Part shown: in pieces, positions 58,355 through 64,000 of the stretch
How positions within the stretch are numbered: the first letter of the stretch is position 1
Layout: each line of letters starts with the position of its first letter
Origin: Uloborus plumipes
Lineage: Eukaryota > Arthropoda > Arachnida > Araneae > Uloboridae
NCBI GenBank assembly: GCA_038373865.1
Contig: JAXGGA010001173.1
Location: forward strand, 102,067 to 166,066
Direction of reading: 5' to 3'
Length of the DNA stretch: 64,000 bases
Notes under the pieces: generated by a model
Told to the model about the DNA's origin: nothing
Seen by the model: the letters and a program-made list of their open reading frames with translations, nothing else
The model's database searches: none
Translations under genes and position numbers: made by a program

Positions 58355-59599
58355 GTCCTAGAACAAAGACTATTGAAACGTTAAACCTCATTAATACATT
58401 TAGTAGTAGTGTTTCTAATTATATCATTCTTGCTACTCCTTATAAGAGTTATGCAAAACACTAATAGTCACTAATCGTATAATTGATAATTACCTGTAGT
58501 AATTCTAGAACTCTTATTAGTTCTTAGCAGCAAATATAGCGTCAAAATTCAAAATATAACTACCAAATCACATCATTTCCGTGCATTGAATAGCAGAACA
58601 ATTTCGTTCGAAAATGATCTTGAATTACTATGTGGTTCTTCAAAAGTTTGAGCAGTCTTGAAGTTTAAAACTAAATCCCAGAGCGAAATAAAATTGTTTA
58701 TAACCGTTAATCTCCATTTTCGCAGTCTATTTGCGTACACCTTGAAATGGCAGACACTTCGCAATTCCAATTAACGGCATTTTAACTGAATAAAAATATG
58801 GGCTTCTGCCTGCTGTAAGTTCTCTGCAGGGTTGAATTTCCCATCTTTGGAGGCATTACGAGAACGAAATGGCTGTCCTACGTGATCATATTTTCTCTGC
58901 GAGCATGCGTTAAAGTGATATTTCTTTTCAGATTTTAATGGCTGAGTGTATGAAATTATTTCTTCTCTAAGGATTGGGTATCTTCATTTTTGCTGCAATT
59001 TTTCCCAAACCAGCTAAATCAGTAGGATGTGTGTTTGGCTGGATTGTTATTGATACTAATGCCACTAAAATAAGAACTGTTAATAGTTATACTGGTACTT
59101 CTAACTGTACATATTGGGCGAATTACAGGAACAAATGGTATTACTTATTATGACATGCTAGTATTACGAAATAGCCATAGTTCTGTCAAGCAAACACACA
59201 TTCCGAGTAACTGTAAGCTACAATTTCTCTGCTTTAGACTATCCCGCTAATATTTTAATCACCATATTTGTTTGTATAATTAGGAAGAAACACTTTTAAA
59301 ATGTTGTAAAACTATCCAAAAATAAGGAATAATAAGTGCATTAAATCCATTTAAAACGAATTATTAGTCTAGTTCAAAGCTATCTAGCCATTAAGGGTAA
59401 CTTTGAGTCACGGCTAAAACATGGTCATTTAGGGTAACTGTAAGCCAACATTTTTCTACTTTGTAATACTCCGCTCCTGTTTTAATAGTTTTATTATATT
59501 TGTTAGTATAAAACGAAATAAATGATAAACTTTGAGAAATGATACGTATATGGTGACGAAAGCTTGAATTAGAATTCTGATGAAGAAAAAAAAAATCAT

Positions 59600-59665
59600 T
59601 GAAGTCATACCTTTCCCCATCATAAGCATTAAGGCACAACGCTCTATCCAACTGCTCTAATGCGT
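59600..59665 (-). pseudogene. degenerate tRNA-like sequence
   Basis: On the minus strand TAGAGCAGTTGG (59648-59659) matches the A-box at 11 of 12 positions and is followed by ATAGAGCGTTGTGCCTTAAT, resembling a D arm plus anticodon arm. The B-box position is poor (GGTATGACTTC). Likely a decayed tRNA or SINE head. Confidence 0.35.
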
Positions 59666-61232
59666 CTCAACTTTTAGACGCTATTCATTGAAGTAATGTG
59701 TGATAAAAAAAAAGACGATATTTGTGACATAAAAACAGAAAAATATATCGTAAGTCTGTTTTTCGTCATTTGCCGGCACGATAAGCTTTAAGATGCGGAG
59801 TAAATCCCCAAAATTGATAGAGAAATAAGGAATTTAGTTCTCTTGTGGTAACTGAAAAACATGCTAGAGAAATAATACATACGATTACGATGCCATTAAA
59901 TTGATTAATCTACTTTAACCTATGTGAATTCTTTATTTATGGCATCCTAGTTTAGTGATATGTTCCCAAACCCTTTTCTGCGTAGCAGACTTATCTATAT
60001 TTAGACGTAATAATTCGCCCTTTTGAAAATCATACAAAAGATGCATAACTGCGTTAAGCACTTAATTAATCAGTGCAAATATTAAACAAATTTTCACTGT
60101 GATTTAACCTCCGGTGGTCAAATTGGAATCAATTACATCCCTTTGAGAGAAATCGCGTTATTCTGATGTAAGTGTTAATGAATAAATTTTCAGCTATATA
60201 ACAGTAAGCTTAGTCTGGTAATCGTCTCTAATCTGTCTAGTTTTAAACAATTTTAAAGCGTGGGCTGCTAAAAACATGTTTATTATTACTTATGAGCAAT
60301 CTGATTTTCGATAATGCTGCGTTCTTCTTCGTAAAGATCTGTTTCGTTTTCGCTACAAGAGAGTTTAAATTAAGGAAATTATAGCCTTTCTTCTCAAAAG
60401 CGGTACAGAAAGCTCTACGAATTAAATTCTGTTTTGAATTATCTTTAAAAAAAATCGCTTTAAATAAGCATTTTCCAGTTCATTCCTAATAAGTTTCAAA
60501 AAATATTACGAATCGCTCGTTGATTGTAAATTATTTTCCTAAATTTCCCAAAACGTTTAAGTGAAAATGTTAAACTGCTTAAACTAATAAGTATATTTTA
60601 CAGCTTTCAAGACTTCTGAAAAGAAACTCAAAAAGTATATAAATATACTCATTGAAAATGTTCAAACAAATGATTCAACAGTTATGCAGAAAAAAGCAAA
60701 AAAATAAAGGAAAAGCGAATGAAAAACCAGAATTTTTACTTTCTCACCATATTTTATCATGAATTGTTAAAATTTATGAACTAGAAAGATTGCCAAAAAA
60801 AAATTGCGCTGTCCAGTTTCGCCCGATACCAGGCTTGTTAAATGCTAACAACAGCTGGAGCGTATTGTATGTCAGTGTGAATAAAAAGTAACACAATTTG
60901 TGTTTGAGAGTAACAAATTATTCAGACTATTTTGAAAAAATAAAAGCATTTATGAGCTTGGAACATTGTTTTTAAATTAAAAATCAAAATTGAAACTCAT
61001 TTTGGCAATGTATCTAAAGTAATACTTTACTGCTTACACTTAAACGTACAGGTTAACGTTTTTCCCTTCAGACCATATTTAACAGAGAATTAAAGGGAAC
61101 CAAGAATTACATTTTTGAGAGGGAAGAATTTTTCAATTAAAGAATGAAATTTCGAATTTCATCGAATGATAAAATATGGGTATACATACATGCGTTCATA
61201 CATAAATTATATGAGAAGAGACATAAGCATTA

Positions 61233-61251
61233 TTATATATATATATATATT
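61233..61251. repeat. (TA)n microsatellite
   Basis: About nine uninterrupted TA units. Confidence 0.95.
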
Positions 61252-63523
61252 TTCATTTTTAAAGTTTAAAAGTATCCATTTTGCAATGCTTTCTCCATAT
61301 ATGCCAAATCCTGAGATAAAATTCAAAGAAATGGATTTCTTGGGAGCTAAACAGTAGCCTCCCATGACATCCGGTCGAGGCAACCCTGCAAGGAATTTGT
61401 AATCAAATATTTAAATTTCATTATAAACTATATTTTTGCGAGCGTAACATATCAAAACAACGAAAACTAATCAAAGAGAGTAAGCTTGAAAGGTTAATCA
61501 TGATAAAATATAAAGGGAAAACATTTGCATTTATATGTTTCGTTTCCTTTGTTCAACGAATGTGGCAATAATATCGTGTAATTGTTCCGTTTTCCGTTAT
61601 GGTATTGTCTTATATCGACTTCGACAAAATAATAGATAATTAATAACAAGTAATCAATTACTCGATACAATACAATCAATCAAGATTGCGAGCTAGATTC
61701 TTCAATATTTTTAAAACATGAGCACAATGATGGCTGCATGAGAGCTAAGTTAATGATAAGATTTACTGTTGCAGCTTCAAGTTGTGGACTTACACCAATA
61801 TCAATCCGTTTTGAAGTTTTGTTATTGAAAGAGCATTTACTTATACCATTGTTTCCTATAGTGGTCACTTTAATCATACATAACGCGGGAACTAACGGTT
61901 ATAATTTGAAACAGTATTTTGGTTTTTAAAAAGACATGATTTTCTGTAGGTTTTTAGCAATAAGCTGGAAAATTTAACATTTTCATCTGAACGGGTTATT
62001 TTTAAGAGTTCAAAAGGGCATTTTACTGTTTAGGGAATTTTACGGGTGTGCTCAACATACTGATCTATACCAGAAAGCAACTTAACTTGACACTAAACGT
62101 CACTACGCGCAGAGCCAATAAGAGCTCAGAAGCAGTTAAGGATTTCCTCTAATTCGCCAAGTAGGCTGTGACGTTTTATCTAGCTCGTTTTTCATTGGCT
62201 GACTTCACGATGCCAGTGTCAAGAAACCTTGCAGCGGAGTATAATGGAAATATCTCCCTCCGATCCCATAGAAGTTGCACTTTGATTGTAAAATTTTCTT
62301 GTACAAAATAGTATTTCTAAAAACATTTCGTGCAAAATAGTAGGTACTATATATATACATATATATATATTTTTTCATTTCAATAATTGTTTTGAGAACA
62401 AAGATTAACCTTTTTTGTGGAACTAAAATCTAAAGTAGTAAAACAACAACATTATTTTGGAAAGGCATTTAAGCAGTATAAACTGAAGGTAAAATGTAAT
62501 AGTAACTAGCAAAAATTGGACTGTTCAGGATCTCAATTCGAACGGGTTTTTGAAACCTTTCAATTTTCATCAGCCCCAAAGTACAGAAAAATCTGGAGGG
62601 AGTTGATGATCCCTCTACTTGCTATATAGCAGCTTTTTCCAACTGTTTTTCAGTCGTTCCCCAAACCTCAAATGTTAATTAAAAACACTGACAAATAATT
62701 CAGACCGTTCGCCTTTTTCAAGTGAAACAACCCTAAAAAACTAATTACTTGGTTTAAACAAACTTTCAAACATGAAAAAAATTGATTTTGAAAACACAAG
62801 TGTGACTGAAACGTCACTAAAATTCAAAGAAAATTCATTCTCTGATTGCATTTTTTATGCAATTGATTATTATAAATGCAAACTAATTTGTCTCAAAGGA
62901 TAAAGGAGGGAAAAAAAACCTAATAATATTTAACAAATGTTGGTACGTAACCCCCTCCCCTCTAGAACATCATCTCAGCAGACGCAATCGAAGCCCTAAA
63001 TTCGCCAAGCGAAAATGGAATTTCAAACGCGCTCTGTCTCTTCCAAGGAGGTCTCTTCTCTCTGTTGTTCAGAAACCCTTTTGCATGCAAATTGCATCGT
63101 TATGAGAGTTCTAGTTATTGCATACTCACCATAACTTTGCATTAAGAATGTTTTTTCCAGGAAATTCTCCGTAAAGACCTCAAGGAAAGATGTTTTCAGA
63201 TGACTTTTTAAAAAATGCTTTTGTATTATTGAGCATATCACATTTCAAGCGGTATTCGCATTTTCAACACTTAAAAATTAAAAGAATTTTTCAAGCTGCG
63301 GAAGGGCCAATCTGAATTCATTAAAAAAAAATCCTATATTTAAACTAAGAAATCTTTTATTTATGTAAAACAGAAAAAGTCGTTCAAAACATAAAAATGC
63401 CAAACTAATAAATTATTTTCTATATGAAAGCTACAAATTAGGGAAATTCTGTGTGACAATATCTTCTATAATTCTTGGTTTTACTGGATATTAGCGTACT
63501 TGCTTCATTTGTTGCACTCTCAC

Positions 63524-63655
63524 TAAGGCTCGACCGATGGCATTTTTTGGCCGATGGGCCGATGCCGATTGTTGGCCGATTGTTCAAAGTCGGCCGATGG
63601 CCGATTTTTTCCCTCTTCCATCGGCCGATGGCCGATGCCGATGGCCGATGGAAAA
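63524..63655. repeat. GGCCGATG-rich subterminal repeat of a hAT-like element
   Basis: GGCTCGACCGATGGC is followed by many GGCCGATG and CCGATG words in both orientations (63540-63652). Such dense short repeats occur next to hAT ends; only one side is recognisable. Several small frames pass through it on both strands and are not genes. Confidence 0.5.
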
Positions 63656-64000
63656 AAATCAAACAATTGAAAAAAAAAATGCTTTTTATAAGAGATTTGA
63701 TGGGTCATATATTCATTTCATTCTACTTCTTTTTCAGTCATTCAGATTTTCGCCTAAATTTCTATTATACTAGCAATCGACAAAAACTGAGACAGTGAAA
63801 AAGTAGTAAGTTGAGAAATCAGTCGTTCGCGTTTTAAGCATTTTCTAGGACCAAAAAAATATTCAGTACATTGTAGAAACCTATGCAAGCTATAGCAGGG
63901 TCGGGATACCGGCGCGAATTGGCGCACAAAAGTTTTAAAGAGCTGCGAATCAGCGATCGTCGAAAGTTCACTATTTAAGTGCACTTATCAAAAAAGAAAA
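63656..64000. other. spacer to window end
   Basis: No coding frame, RNA gene or repeat recognised. Confidence 0.4.

Larger units (their letters stand above)
58355..63520. other. unique AT-rich DNA, no gene recognised
   Basis: (TA)n microsatellite at 61233-61251 and another TA-rich tract at 62347-62370; GC-richer patches at about 58800-58930 and 62080-62280. Small frames only, none with a recognised motif. One tRNA-like sequence is listed separately. Confidence 0.4.

Overview
This 64 kb window is AT-rich eukaryotic DNA with no convincing host protein-coding gene, no rRNA and no intact tRNA. It looks like an intergenic desert or a very large intron of an arthropod, most likely an arachnid. That placement is an inference. 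It rests on the mix of degenerate mobile elements (a DUF4817/DDE mariner-like transposase, Tc1 and mariner relics, many Helitron ends finishing in CTAG, hAT, piggyBac and pogo/Tigger MITEs), on the many poly-A/T and poly-G/C runs, and on the base composition.

Layout. 1-2425: three related hAT-type ends (GGGATGCACCGAT) around an ATC-rich tandem array with a ~395 bp unit, then a short Helitron. 2430-6611: mostly unique DNA with a small pogo-like MITE. 6614-8177 and 13727-15270: two long foldback elements with shared interiors but different outer termini; the second sits inside a 2.9 kb transposon (13531-16421) that also carries a GGGCCC-ended MITE. 17175-17780: hAT-like element. 18203-21435: a 3.2 kb near-perfect palindrome flanked by TTAA. 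It carries a Cys/His protein whose C-terminal half is present in both arms, and its left arm is split by a later insertion rich in CGCCAA palindromes. 22425-23353: Helitron. 23354-31047: mostly unique DNA with some conserved-looking islands. 31048-31914: hAT element with a perfect 8 bp duplication. 32200-37571: several MITEs and a mariner holding a hAT MITE that in turn holds a Tigger-like MITE. 39206-41384: pogo-like ends, a Helitron with a 54 bp tandem tail, and an element with 60 bp repeats. 42024-43699: minus-strand Helitron carrying a deleted DUF4817 transposase. 45120-45372: a subterminal MITE. 51816-52315: piggyBac-type MITE. 52619-53417: Helitron with the C-terminus of a Pif1-like helicase. 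53907 and 59600: tRNA-like sequences. 54377-55805: complete but dead Tc1 element. 55806-64000: mostly unique, with hAT fragments.

No pathway or operon can be reconstructed. The coding remnants are transposases and a helicase that move their own elements. The strongest leads are the TTAA-flanked palindromic element with its unfamiliar Cys/His ORF, the two foldback elements that appear to have exchanged termini, and three perfect RFX-type X-box motifs that each abut a GATGCG word.
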